A DNA stretch of 64,000 nt from Clostridiales bacterium. Lineage in GTDB: Bacteria > Bacillota > Clostridia > TANB77 > CAG-508. Positions 6,826-15,754 of the stretch are shown piece by piece. The DNA lies in the NCBI GenBank assembly GCA_003534295.1, contig DPDV01000013.1, positions 104,999 to 168,998 on the forward strand. Direction: 5' to 3'. Position 1 is the first letter of the stretch, and every line of letters starts with the position of its first letter. The notes beneath the pieces are model-generated. The model was not told the DNA's origin. It searched no databases and was given only the letters and a program-made list of their open reading frames with translations. The position numbers and the translations under genes are program-made.

Positions 6826-9561
6826 ATGACAAAAATAACAACCAAAAAGGATAACAAAAGAATTATAATTGTACTAGCATTTATATTATTGACAATTTTA
6901 ATTGGCTATGTATTATTTAGAGGTAAATATCTGGAAGTACTAGAAATAGGGGAAGAATATGTAGAAATATTTTGGAAAAATATAAAATATACGGCTATAG
7001 CCTTTAGTGCAAACTTTATAATATTATTTCTATTAATATATTTTACAAATTTAAAAATAAAAAAAGGATTAAAAGCTTTTTTTGATGATGATAAAAAGCC
7101 AATGCCGAAGTTAATAAATAAATCCATTGCAGTTATAAGCTCAATAATAATAAGTACTTTTACAACAAATATAATGCTAAAAAAAATAATGCTATGTTTT
7201 AATAGTGCATCTTTTGAAATTGAGGACCCGATATTTGGATATGATATCAGTTACTTCATGTTTAAAAAACCATTTATAGAATTTATGCTTATATATATAA
7301 TGCTTCTCATAGTAGGGTTAACAATATATACCATATTGTATTACATAATTTCATTTAATATGTTTTTTGATGGAATAAATAGAGAAATATTGAAGAATAA
7401 CCATTTTACAAAACAATTGGTTTTTCACACTATTGTAATAGTTATATTATTATCAATCCTAACATATGTAGGAATACAAGATATGGGAACAAATAAATTT
7501 TTAACATTAAAAGGAGAAACAGCATATTCAATATATGGATCTGGTTTTACAGATGTAACAATAAAACTTTGGGGATACAAAGTATTAACAGTAGTAATGG
7601 TAATTTCAATAATTTTGGCAGTTATATTCTTCAAAAAGGGAAAAGTTAAAAATGTAATAAAAAGTATAACAGCAGTTCCAGTATATTTAATAGGATTACT
7701 AATAGTATTAATAATAACCCAAACTTTTCTTGTAAAATCAAATGAGCTAGACAAAGAAAAATACTATATAAGTAAGAATATAGAATTTACCAAAAAGGCT
7801 TATGGCATAGAAATAGAAGAAAAAACAATAGCTAATAATGAAACATTAAGTGCAAAAATAAAAGAAGAAAATCAAGAAGTAATTAATAATATTACAATAA
7901 CAAGTAAGGAAAATGTATTAAAGAACTTAAATATGTTACAAACAGCAAAAGGATATTATTCATATAGAAACAGTAATATTGCAAAAGTTAATTTAAATGG
8001 TAAATTATCATTAGCATATATAACACCTAGAGAAATATCAGAAAGCATTGGTACATACAACGATAAAATGTATGAGTATACACATGGATATGGGATAATA
8101 GTTACAGCAGCTAATAAAATCAATGAAGAAGGGGAAATAATAAATCTTCAAAAAGATTTTGAAAGCAATGAAGTAATAAAGATAACAGAACCAAGAATTT
8201 ACTACGGATTACAGACAAATGAACCAGTAGTAACGAACAATAAAAATGGAGAAGAATTTGATTATCCAAAGTTAAATTCTAATACGGCTGAAAATGCAAA
8301 AAAAACTTACGATGGAAATGCAGGACTTCAACTTAATTTTATTGATAGATTTATATTAGGAATAAAAGAGGGAAATATTGGATTAGCTCTTTCAACAAAT
8401 ACAACAAAAGAGAGCAAAATATTAACAAACAGAAATGTTATAAAAAGAGCTAAAACGTTAATGCCATACTTATTATATGACGAAGAACCATATTTGGTAG
8501 TAAATAAGGAAGGAAAATTGGTTTGGGTAATAGATGCATATACTACTTCTAGTGAATATCCATATTCTCAAATGTCTACAATTCAAACAGATTTATTAAC
8601 AAAGCTAGATATAAATTATATAAGAAATTCTGTTAAGGTTTTAATAGATGCATATGATGGAACAACAAAGTTTTATATTACAGATAGAGCAGATCCTATA
8701 ATAATGTCATATAGAAATATATATCCAAGTTTATTTGTAGACAAAGATGAACAAATTGAAGAAGATATAAAAAATCAATTTATATATCCAAAATTTTTGT
8801 ATAAAATTCAAGCAAATATAATCACGAGATATCATAATATACAGCCTGATGTTTTATATAGAGGAGATGATATATGGCAAATAGCAACAAATGTTACAGG
8901 AAAGACAACTTCAAAGACGGGAACGGAAATAGAGCCATATTATACAATGGTAAAGACTATTGATTCGGAAAATGCACAGCTAGGTTTAGTAATTCCATAT
9001 ACACCATATAAAAAACAGAATATAATATCATATACAGTAGGAACATATGAAAATGGAACACCAAAATTAACGATATACAAATATGCTTCAGATAGTAATG
9101 CAATAGGAACAATGCAATTAAATTCATTAACAGAACAAGATGAAAACATATATAGAGAAATAGAAAAACTTAAGGTTACAGGGACAAAAATAACAAAAAA
9201 TACTATAGTTGTTCCAATTGAAAATACATTATTATATGTGCAATCAATTTATCAGCAATATACCAATGAAGACAATTCTTTACCATTATTAAAAAAAGTA
9301 GTTGTTGCATCAGGAAATAAATTTGCTATAGGAAATAATATAGAAGAGGCAATAAATAATTTGTTATCTCAATCAGCTTTTGACATAGAAATAGAAAGTA
9401 CAGAAACTATAGAAGAAACAATAAAAGCAATAATAAAGGCAAATGAAAATTTAGAAAAATCTAATAATAGTAATGATTGGGAAATGATTGGAAAAGATAT
9501 GAAAAAATTACAAGAACTAATAAAAAAATTAGATTTATTAGTAAAAAATAATAAAGAATAA
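6826..9561 (+). CDS. UPF0182 family membrane protein
   Basis: A 911-residue protein of the UPF0182/COG1615 family, whose function is unknown. The N-terminal 300 residues hold about seven hydrophobic segments (for example residues 13-30, 51-70, 95-115, 150-175, 195-215, 250-268 and 286-303). The remaining 600 residues are a large soluble, presumably extracytoplasmic, domain with family features such as the stretch starting KKAYGIEI and the SEYPYS, TLMPYLLYDEEPYLV and YPSLF segments. It follows ftsY by 45 bases and probably shares its transcript. It carries no recognisable catalytic motif. Length and layout match the family, so the gene looks intact. Confidence 0.88.
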   Translation: MTKITTKKDNKRIIIVLAFILLTILIGYVLFRGKYLEVLEIGEEYVEIFWKNIKYTAIAFSANFIILFLLIYFTNLKIKKGLKAFFDDDKKPMPKLINKSIAVISSIIISTFTTNIMLKKIMLCFNSASFEIEDPIFGYDISYFMFKKPFIEFMLIYIMLLIVGLTIYTILYYIISFNMFFDGINREILKNNHFTKQLVFHTIVIVILLSILTYVGIQDMGTNKFLTLKGETAYSIYGSGFTDVTIKLWGYKVLTVVMVISIILAVIFFKKGKVKNVIKSITAVPVYLIGLLIVLIITQTFLVKSNELDKEKYYISKNIEFTKKAYGIEIEEKTIANNETLSAKIKEENQEVINNITITSKENVLKNLNMLQTAKGYYSYRNSNIAKVNLNGKLSLAYITPREISESIGTYNDKMYEYTHGYGIIVTAANKINEEGEIINLQKDFESNEVIKITEPRIYYGLQTNEPVVTNNKNGEEFDYPKLNSNTAENAKKTYDGNAGLQLNFIDRFILGIKEGNIGLALSTNTTKESKILTNRNVIKRAKTLMPYLLYDEEPYLVVNKEGKLVWVIDAYTTSSEYPYSQMSTIQTDLLTKLDINYIRNSVKVLIDAYDGTTKFYITDRADPIIMSYRNIYPSLFVDKDEQIEEDIKNQFIYPKFLYKIQANIITRYHNIQPDVLYRGDDIWQIATNVTGKTTSKTGTEIEPYYTMVKTIDSENAQLGLVIPYTPYKKQNIISYTVGTYENGTPKLTIYKYASDSNAIGTMQLNSLTEQDENIYREIEKLKVTGTKITKNTIVVPIENTLLYVQSIYQQYTNEDNSLPLLKKVVVASGNKFAIGNNIEEAINNLLSQSAFDIEIESTETIEETIKAIIKANENLEKSNNSNDWEMIGKDMKKLQELIKKLDLLVKNNKE

Positions 9562-9594
9562 ATTTAATTAGTAAAATTGAATAAAAAAGCAAAA

Positions 9595-9623
9595 AAAATC
9601 CACTCTAATAATGGGTGGATTTT
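9595..9623 (+). promoter_or_regulatory. Hairpin abutting the DUF5665 start codon
   Basis: A perfect 9-bp stem, AAAATCCAC (9595-9603) with GTGGATTTT (9615-9623), closes an 11-base loop and ends directly at the ATG of the next gene. The right arm contains the only purine-rich stretch (GGTGG) that could act as ribosome binding site. It could be a weak terminator of the UPF0182 gene or a structure that hides the translation start. Confidence 0.5.
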
Positions 9624-9917
9624 ATGTTTGAAAAGAAAAAAGAGGAAAAGGAATTAATAAAAAGATTAGATAAAATAAATTATACATTATCTCAAAATAA
9701 TATATTAGAATTAATAGAACTTTTAGGTAACAGGAAAAAGTTTTTCTTTAGAAATTTTTGGTCTGGAATTATCAAAGGCATTGGTACAGGAATAGGTTTT
9801 ACTATATTAACAGCTATATTATTAGTAGTCTTACAAAAAATAGTTGCTCTAAATCTTCCTGTAATAAGTGAATACATCTTGGATATTATAGAAATAGTAA
9901 AAATAAAAATGTTATAA
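9624..9917 (+). CDS. DUF5665 domain membrane protein
   Basis: A 97-residue protein: a charged helical N-terminus (EKKKEEKELIKRLDKI), the conserved stretch LIELLGNRKKFFFRNFWSGIIKGIG, then one long hydrophobic segment with LNLPVISEYI at its end. This layout fits DUF5665, a small single-pass membrane family of Firmicutes with unknown function. A GTG at 9615 is in frame, but it lies inside the hairpin arm; the ATG at 9624 is preferred. It lies between a large membrane protein and pgsA, all in the same direction. Confidence 0.72.
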   Translation: MFEKKKEEKELIKRLDKINYTLSQNNILELIELLGNRKKFFFRNFWSGIIKGIGTGIGFTILTAILLVVLQKIVALNLPVISEYILDIIEIVKIKML

Positions 9918-9989
9918 AAAATCGTAAATACTATTTATTTTTTTTTAGAATTTATATATAATAGAAAAAAACAAAGAGGAGAGATATAG

Positions 9990-10580
9990 ATGAATTTACC
10001 CAATAAGTTAACAGTATTTAGAGTTATTTTGGTATTTGTAATATTAATAATTTCACTTATAAATATGCAAGGAACAATATTAGGAATACCTATTAATATG
10101 TTCATAATAGATATAATTTTTATCATAGCATCTATTACAGATAAATTAGATGGTTACATAGCACGATCAACAAACCAAATAACAACATTTGGAAAATTTT
10201 TAGACCCAATAGCAGACAAAATATTGGTAATTGTTTCAATGATAATATTAGTTGAACATTCTAAAATACCTTCTTGGATACCAGCAATAATAATAATGAG
10301 AGAATTTATAGTGTCTGGATATAGATTGATTGCGGTAGAAAAAAAGGGGGAAGTTGTTGCAGCAAGTATATGGGGAAAATTAAAAACGGTTACACAAATG
10401 ATTGCAATTATATTGGCATTTATTGATACTAATCCATTTGGAGCAATATTTACGAATTCTTTAACAGGATACAATTTCGCAATAAATTTAATAGTAACAT
10501 TAATGATGATTATATGTGTTATAGCTACAATCTTTTCAGGTTGGGACTATATTAAAAATGGAAAGGATTTATTGAAATGA
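9990..10580 (+). CDS. pgsA: CDP-diacylglycerol-glycerol-3-phosphate 3-phosphatidyltransferase
   Basis: Integral membrane enzyme making phosphatidylglycerol phosphate from CDP-diacylglycerol and glycerol-3-phosphate. The CDP-alcohol phosphotransferase signature D-x2-DG-x2-AR-x8-G-x3-D-x3-D is complete: DKLDGYIAR (about residue 52) through GKFLDPIAD. The 196 residues and five to six hydrophobic segments fit PgsA; the opening MNLPNKLTVFRV is typical. GAGGAGAGATATAG precedes the ATG. Its TGA overlaps the ligA ATG (ATGA), so the two genes are translationally coupled. CdsA, which makes its substrate, is encoded at 20.6 kb. Confidence 0.95.
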   Translation: MNLPNKLTVFRVILVFVILIISLINMQGTILGIPINMFIIDIIFIIASITDKLDGYIARSTNQITTFGKFLDPIADKILVIVSMIILVEHSKIPSWIPAIIIMREFIVSGYRLIAVEKKGEVVAASIWGKLKTVTQMIAIILAFIDTNPFGAIFTNSLTGYNFAINLIVTLMMIICVIATIFSGWDYIKNGKDLLK

Positions 10581-12574
10581 CATTACAAGAAGCAAAAGAA
10601 AGGATTAATGAATTAAAGCCTAAAATTGAATATTATACTATAAAATATTACGAAGATGAACAGGTTATAAGCGATTTTGATTTTGATACATTAATGAAAG
10701 AATTAAAACAAATTGAAGAGGAATATCCACAGCTTATAACTACTGATTCTCCAACACAAAAAGTTGGGACAAGTCCTATAAAAAAAGGGTTTAAAAAAGT
10801 AACACATAAAGTTCCACTTCAAAGTTTACAAGATGTTTTTTCTTTTGAAGAAGTCAGAGAATTTGATACAAGAATGCAAAAGTTGGCAGAAGAATATAAT
10901 TTACCATTGGAATATGTTGTAGAAACAAAAATTGATGGATTATCTACTGCACTAGAATATAAAAATGGAATTTTTGTACAAGGGGCAACAAGAGGAAATG
11001 GTCTTGTAGGCGAGGATGTTACAGATAATTTGAAAACAGTAAGAAGTATACCACATAAATTAAAAGAACCTATAAATATAATTGTGCGTGGAGAAATTTT
11101 TATAGGAAAAAATGAGTTTGATGAGTTAAATGAAGCAAGAATGGCAGACGAGGAAGAAAGATTTGCAAATGCAAGAAATGCGGCTGCTGGTTCACTTAGA
11201 CAGTTGGATAGCAAAATAACTGCACAAAGACCTTTAGACATATATATTTTTAATATTCAAGAGACGGAAGATAAAACTATAACTACACATTATCAAGGAC
11301 TAGAATATCTTGAAAAAATAGGATTTAATGTAAATCCAGTAAAAATATTATGCAAAAATATAAATGAAGTAATTAAGGCTATAGAAAAAATAGGTAAGGA
11401 CAGAGAAAGTTTGACCTTTGGAATAGATGGAGCAGTTGTTAAGGTAAATAATTTAGAGTTAAGGGAAAAAATAGGAACAACATATAAAACACCAAAGTGG
11501 GCAGTAGCGTATAAATATCCGCCAGAAAAAAAAGAAACAAGAGTTAAAGATATAATATGCCAGGTTGGCAGAACAGGTGCAATAACGCCAATGGCAATTT
11601 TAGACACAGTAAATGTAGCTGGCTCAAATATTTCTAAAACTACATTACACAACGAGGACTTTATAAAAGAGAAAGATATAAGAATAGGAGATACTGTAAT
11701 AATTCAAAAAGCAGGGGATGTTATACCAGAAATTGTAGAAGTGGTAAAAAGTAGAAGAACAGGAGAAGAAAAACAATTTGAAATGCCTAAGACTTGCCCT
11801 GTATGTGGTGCAAATGCTGTAAGAGAAGAAGGAGAAGCAGTTATACGTTGTATAGGTGTTGAATGCCCTGCAAAATTGTACAGAGGAATATTACATTTTG
11901 TATCAAAAGATGCAATGGATATAAAAGGTTTAGGAGATGCGATAATAGATGAATTAATAAGTAGAAAGTTAATAGAAAATATTGCTGATTTATATAAACT
12001 AACGTTAGAAGATTTGAAATCATTAAAAAAAGATGGAAAGAAATTTGCACAAAATTTGATAGATTCAATAGAAGAAAGCAAAACAAGAGATTTATATAGA
12101 GTAATAACTTCTTTAGGTATTAGACATGTAGGAGTAAAGCTTGCGAAAAGCTTGGCTAAAGAATATACAACAATGGATAATTTAATAGATGCTGAACTAG
12201 AAGAACTAAAACAGAAACAAGATGTCGGGTTAATAACAGCAGAGAGTATATATAATTTCTTTAAACAAGAACAAAGTATAGACTTAATAAATAGACTAAA
12301 ACAAGCAGGAGTAAATATGCAGCTGAAACAGGAACATGGCACAGATAATAGGTTCGATGGAAAAATTTTTGTTTTAACAGGTGCTTTAGAAAAATTTTCT
12401 AGAGAAGAGGCAAGCGAAGTAATAGAAAAGTTTGGTGGAAAAACTTCAAGCAGTGTCTCTAAAAAAACAGATTATGTTTTAGCAGGGGAAGATGCAGGAA
12501 GTAAGTTAAAAAAAGCAAAAGAGCTTGGAATAACAATTCTAACAGAAGAAGAATTTAATAAAATGATTAAATAA
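10577..12574 (+). CDS. ligA: NAD-dependent DNA ligase LigA
   Basis: Seals nicks in duplex DNA using NAD+. Full length at 665 residues with the family domains in order: Ia domain; adenylation domain with the active-site Lys in ETKIDGLSTALEY (about residue 118); OB fold; a four-cysteine zinc finger CPVC...CIGVEC (about 407-431); helix-hairpin-helix repeats (about 440-580); and a BRCT domain at the C-terminus (about 590-665, FDGKIFVLTGALEKFSREEA). Coupled to pgsA by an ATGA overlap. Nothing unusual seen. Confidence 0.97.
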   Translation: MTLQEAKERINELKPKIEYYTIKYYEDEQVISDFDFDTLMKELKQIEEEYPQLITTDSPTQKVGTSPIKKGFKKVTHKVPLQSLQDVFSFEEVREFDTRMQKLAEEYNLPLEYVVETKIDGLSTALEYKNGIFVQGATRGNGLVGEDVTDNLKTVRSIPHKLKEPINIIVRGEIFIGKNEFDELNEARMADEEERFANARNAAAGSLRQLDSKITAQRPLDIYIFNIQETEDKTITTHYQGLEYLEKIGFNVNPVKILCKNINEVIKAIEKIGKDRESLTFGIDGAVVKVNNLELREKIGTTYKTPKWAVAYKYPPEKKETRVKDIICQVGRTGAITPMAILDTVNVAGSNISKTTLHNEDFIKEKDIRIGDTVIIQKAGDVIPEIVEVVKSRRTGEEKQFEMPKTCPVCGANAVREEGEAVIRCIGVECPAKLYRGILHFVSKDAMDIKGLGDAIIDELISRKLIENIADLYKLTLEDLKSLKKDGKKFAQNLIDSIEESKTRDLYRVITSLGIRHVGVKLAKSLAKEYTTMDNLIDAELEELKQKQDVGLITAESIYNFFKQEQSIDLINRLKQAGVNMQLKQEHGTDNRFDGKIFVLTGALEKFSREEASEVIEKFGGKTSSSVSKKTDYVLAGEDAGSKLKKAKELGITILTEEEFNKMIK

Positions 12575-12593
12575 AAAGGAAATGAGAAGAGAT

Positions 12594-12836
12594 ATGGAAG
12601 GTAAATATACATTTAAAGAATTTTACGAAAACCTAGAAAATGGATATCAAATTTACTATACTTATGTACGTAACAGATACCTAATATTTAAAACAGCTGA
12701 AAACTGCTACACACAAAAACTATTGAGCAAAGCAGAAAAAAATCCGCAACCTGCCCATGCAATGCTTACATTTAAAAGAGTAAAAGAAATGTTCCCACAT
12801 ATGGAAGAAATAGAGTATAAAGTAATGAACACTTGA
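12594..12836 (+). CDS. Small conserved hypothetical protein (80 aa)
   Basis: I do not recognise this family. It is a soluble protein rich in Tyr, Lys and Glu (MEGKYTFKEFYENLENGYQI...), possibly a small alpha/beta fold. The ATG at 12582 is preceded by AAAAAGGA only one base away, too close for good initiation; the ATG at 12594 has AGGA at about 12 bases and GAGAAGAG nearer, and begins a more natural sequence. It follows ligA by a few bases and probably ends that operon. Its stop codon overlaps the -35 box of the next promoter. Confidence 0.55.
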   Translation: MEGKYTFKEFYENLENGYQIYYTYVRNRYLIFKTAENCYTQKLLSKAEKNPQPAHAMLTFKRVKEMFPHMEEIEYKVMNT

Positions 12837-12861
12837 CATAAATAAGAAAATGATGTATAAT
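12833..12861 (+). promoter_or_regulatory. Consensus SigA promoter of the hairpin array
   Basis: TTGACA (12833-12838), 17-base spacer, TATAAT (12856-12861): a perfect match to the housekeeping consensus. The start of transcription should be near 12868. No classical core gene follows on this strand for 2 kb, so the promoter serves the GC-rich hairpin array. Confidence 0.85.
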
Positions 12862-12892
12862 AAGAATCCAACAAAAAGTCCCTTAACGGGCA

Positions 12893-13257
12893 AAGGATTA
12901 ACTTGTATTTCGCGCAGTTAATCCTTAGAAAGGAGGCAATATGCCTCAAAGCGAAAAAGTTAAAATATTTGACCAGCTTTGGCGACTGGTCAAACTTGGA
13001 GAGTTTGTTGCTCTCCAGGAGGAAAACTTTTTGACTCTCTCCGTATCCGGGGAGAGCAGAGAGGAATCGTTGCACAGAGCAGATCTGCTCTGTGCAGTGA
13101 TTAGGGCAATGCGATCACCAGCAACAGTACGGCAATTGCTGGTGATCGCAGTCAACGATCGCCTTGTGAAGGTCAGGGCGATCGTTGACTTGGGGTAACA
13201 TAAAGCTGTTACCCCAAGAAAAAAGAAGGAGGTGAGGAATGAATTTTCCTCATCTCC
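12893..13257 (+). other. GC-rich array of ten consecutive hairpins
   Basis: Ten back-to-back inverted repeats, each different in sequence: 12893-12926 (11-bp stem), 12933-12947 (6), 12968-12994 (9), 12995-13019 (9, one GU), 13037-13056 (6), 13071-13096 (13-bp uninterrupted palindrome), 13110-13150 (15), 13151-13189 (13), 13190-13217 (11), 13228-13257 (12, one GU). Loops are 3 to 13 bases. Bases 13021-13200 contain 94 G or C of 180, against about 20-30 percent in flanking genes. A strong ribosome binding site and an 85-codon frame lie inside. The array is bounded on the left by a perfect promoter and on the right by the 3' end of a convergent gene. Nature unknown: a structured RNA, a structured mRNA or an acquired element. 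Confidence 0.85.
12941..13198 (+). CDS. Possible 85-aa protein inside the hairpin array
   Basis: An open frame beginning MPQSEKVKIFDQLWRLVK, preceded by AAAGGAGG at an ideal distance. The ribosome binding site is in the left arm and the ATG in the loop of the second hairpin; the stop codon lies in the ninth. The protein would be a mostly helical soluble polypeptide with alternating hydrophobic residues and no family I know. Its codons (CTC, CGC, CGG, GTC) are very unlike those of the neighbours. Because palindromes dictate the sequence, the reverse strand is also open, so the frame may be incidental. The good ribosome binding site argues for translation. Confidence 0.4.
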   Translation: MPQSEKVKIFDQLWRLVKLGEFVALQEENFLTLSVSGESREESLHRADLLCAVIRAMRSPATVRQLLVIAVNDRLVKVRAIVDLG

Positions 13258-13261
13258 GATA

Positions 13262-14938
13262 TTATATTTTAGTAGGTATTACATTAACAGTTTTATAATT
13301 AGTATAAATAACCATGCCAGGCTTTGCTTTAGGCATTTTTTTTACGTTTTTCTTCAAAGTATAATCAACAGGTACATTAGATGAATATTTAGACTTACTG
13401 TAATATGCAGCTATGGCAGCACACTTATTTATAACTTCTTGTGGAGGCATTTTTCCATCAGTCTTTAATATTAAATGACTTCCATGACTATCTTTAACAT
13501 GAAACCAGTAGTCATTTGAGTTAGCTAATTTATGAGTAATATATTCATTTTGTAAATTGTTTTTTCCAACAAAAATGGTAAATTCATCTATTGCATATTT
13601 TATTACTTCAAAATTCTTTTTTTTGTTAGAAGTATTTTTTACTTTAGAAGGTTTTACAAGTATACCAGAAATTTCATCATACACATCATTTAATTCTTCA
13701 ATTGAGAGTGCATTATTTACAGAATAAATAACGCTTTCTATGTACTCAATTTCTTGCTCAATTTCAAATTTTTGCTTAGTTACAATTTCGTAAGTCGATT
13801 TTAACTTGTTATATTTTTTAAAAAACCTTTTAGCATTTTCACTTGGCGAAATTGAACTATCCAAAGGAATTGTTATTATTTTGTTCCCTTCATAATAATT
13901 TTCTAAGTCAACACTATTAATATTATAATTGTTTATACGATATAAATTGCTTATAATTAATTCGCCGTATAATTTATAAGTATTCATCTCATTGCATTCT
14001 TTTAGCTTTAAATTAATATTTTGCAATTTTATTTGTAGCTTTTTTATATTGTTAAGTAATAGTTTTAATATATTATTCTTAAAATTTTTAAAGTTTTCCG
14101 CATCTTCTTTTCTGGTGTAAAAGTCGTCCAAAAAGAAATTAATAGACAAATTGCCTTCTTTACTTCCATTCTCTAGATAGAAATCTTTATCATACAATGC
14201 ACATATAATATTATTTGAATTTAGATTATTTATTAAATTACAAATATAATTGTATATAATAAATAAATTTTGGCTATTTATTTCACAAGGAATATTTAAT
14301 AGAGTGCAACAATGTTCAATAAAATTTCTACTAATTCCAGTAAACATAGCAGAAAAGCAAGTCGGTAAATCGTTATTTTTATCATTAAATAATTCCTCAA
14401 AGTCATCAAAATTATTATAAGACAATAAATCTAGCTTATTAGAAGTAGGAAATAGATATTTAAATTTAGGCAATATATCTCTATTTGAACCATTAGAAGT
14501 AGATAAATGTCTTAAACTATTTATTATAATATCACAATCATCAAGCAAAATGACGTTGCTATGTTTTCCCATAAGTTCAACTATTAGTTTTTTGGTTGTA
14601 AAATTATCAGACATATCTAAATCTTCAAATTCAATAACAACAACTCTTTCTAAGCCTAAAGAATAAATTCGAGAAATCCTAGTGTTTAACAAATACTTTC
14701 TTAAAACCATACAGAAGTTAGAGGCAACAAGAGGATTAGGCTTTGTATTTGTTGTTAAGTTAATTCTATAATTAGCAGAGGAAATATTTATATTAAGTGC
14801 ATATTTTATACCACTTACATAAACACCAATTAAAACCTCATCAGAAGATGGGCAAAAAATTTTATCTATCTTTCCACCAACTAAAGAATTATTTAATTCA
14901 TATACAACACTTTTGGTAACTAAACCATCAAAGGCCAT
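13262..14938 (-). CDS. rqcH: RqcH / NFACT-family ribosome quality control protein
   Basis: Bacterial Rqc2 homologue, older name fibronectin-binding protein FbpA. RqcH binds peptidyl-tRNA on obstructed 50S subunits and directs addition of alanine tails that mark the nascent chain for degradation. The 558 residues show the NFACT-N domain (MAFDGLVTKSVVYELN..., residues 1-200), a central helical and coiled-coil part (about 290-420) and the NFACT-R domain at the C-terminus with YWFHVKDSHGSHLILK (about 470). It is transcribed toward the hairpin array, and the tenth hairpin abuts its stop codon, possibly acting as its terminator. Confidence 0.92.
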   Translation of the reverse strand: MAFDGLVTKSVVYELNNSLVGGKIDKIFCPSSDEVLIGVYVSGIKYALNINISSANYRINLTTNTKPNPLVASNFCMVLRKYLLNTRISRIYSLGLERVVVIEFEDLDMSDNFTTKKLIVELMGKHSNVILLDDCDIIINSLRHLSTSNGSNRDILPKFKYLFPTSNKLDLLSYNNFDDFEELFNDKNNDLPTCFSAMFTGISRNFIEHCCTLLNIPCEINSQNLFIIYNYICNLINNLNSNNIICALYDKDFYLENGSKEGNLSINFFLDDFYTRKEDAENFKNFKNNILKLLLNNIKKLQIKLQNINLKLKECNEMNTYKLYGELIISNLYRINNYNINSVDLENYYEGNKIITIPLDSSISPSENAKRFFKKYNKLKSTYEIVTKQKFEIEQEIEYIESVIYSVNNALSIEELNDVYDEISGILVKPSKVKNTSNKKKNFEVIKYAIDEFTIFVGKNNLQNEYITHKLANSNDYWFHVKDSHGSHLILKTDGKMPPQEVINKCAAIAAYYSKSKYSSNVPVDYTLKKNVKKMPKAKPGMVIYTNYKTVNVIPTKI

Positions 14939-15012
14939 TTTAAATCACTCCATATACTTTAAAAACTTTTGAGAAAATTATAACAAATTACAGAGGATTT
15001 GTAAACTTTCTA

Positions 15013-15042
15013 TTGACATTAAAGAAGTTTGTGCCTTATAAT
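15013..15042 (+). promoter_or_regulatory. SigA-type promoter of sigH
   Basis: TTGACA (15013-15018), 18-base spacer, TATAAT (15037-15042), 40 bases upstream of the sigH start codon. Confidence 0.75.
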
Positions 15043-15081
15043 ACTCTCATAGAGGAAAACTTCAGGAGGGTGCAGAAAAAT

Positions 15082-15723
15082 ATGAATAAAAAAAGTGTGT
15101 TTTTTTCTTCGAATTTAAATTATGACACTATAGATGACGAAAAAATAGTGGATTTTGTTAAATCTGGGGATAAATGTGCGTTAGAGTATCTTATTAACAA
15201 ATACAGAAACCTAGTAAATCTAAAGGTTAATAGATATTTTATAATAGGTGCAGAAAGAGAAGACATTGTACAGGAAGGCTTAATAGGTTTATTTAAAGCT
15301 ATTAAAAATTTTAATACAGCCAAACAAAACTCTTTTAAAACATTTGCTGGTTTATGTATAGAAAGACAATTGATAACTGCTATAAAAACTTCAAATAGGC
15401 AAAAACACATGCCACTTAATTCATATTTATCACTAAATCAGGTGGCTTATGAGGGAGAAGACAATGACACAGAGTTAATAGATACATTTGATTCAAAAAC
15501 AATAGAAGACCCACTTGAGACTATAACAAAAAGAGAATATTATGCAAGAGTAGAAAGCACTATAGACAAAATGCTTAGTGATTTTGAAAAGCGAGTGTTA
15601 AATAGATATATAAAAGGCGAAAGCTATGTACAAATTGCAGAAAGACTAAATGCACCGGTAAAATCAGTAGATAATGCAATACAAAGAATAAGAAAAAAAG
15701 CGACAAAAGAAATAACAGAATAG
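15082..15723 (+). CDS. sigH: RNA polymerase sigma factor SigH-like
   Basis: A 213-residue group 3 sigma factor matching SigH (Spo0H), the early stationary-phase and sporulation sigma factor. Region 2 is seen as FVKSGDKCALEYLINKYRNLV...REDIVQEGLIGLFKAIKNF...SFKTFAGLCIERQLITAIKT; region 4 as LSDFEKRVLNRYIKGESYVQIAERL...VDNAIQRIRKKA. The frame is open upstream to a TTG at 15013, but that TTG is the -35 box of the promoter; the ATG at 15082 follows AGGAGGGTG and gives the standard length. It suggests the organism has at least part of a sporulation regulatory cascade. Confidence 0.88.
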   Translation: MNKKSVFFSSNLNYDTIDDEKIVDFVKSGDKCALEYLINKYRNLVNLKVNRYFIIGAEREDIVQEGLIGLFKAIKNFNTAKQNSFKTFAGLCIERQLITAIKTSNRQKHMPLNSYLSLNQVAYEGEDNDTELIDTFDSKTIEDPLETITKREYYARVESTIDKMLSDFEKRVLNRYIKGESYVQIAERLNAPVKSVDNAIQRIRKKATKEITE

Positions 15724-15725
15724 AA

Positions 15726-15748
15726 TGTGCATATATCATATATGCACA
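15726..15748 (+). terminator. Hairpin after sigH
   Basis: Perfect 10-bp stem TGTGCATATA / TATATGCACA with a 3-base loop directly after the sigH stop codon and seven bases before the tRNA. No T-run follows, so it may be a processing or stabilising hairpin rather than a terminator. Confidence 0.5.
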
Positions 15749-15754
15749 AAATAT

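Noticed and set aside
12946..13155. Reverse-strand 69-codon frame in the hairpin array
   Set aside because: Palindromes make both strands open; this strand has no ribosome binding site or promoter.
12893..13257. CRISPR array
   Set aside because: The stems differ in sequence, there is no constant repeat and no cas gene.
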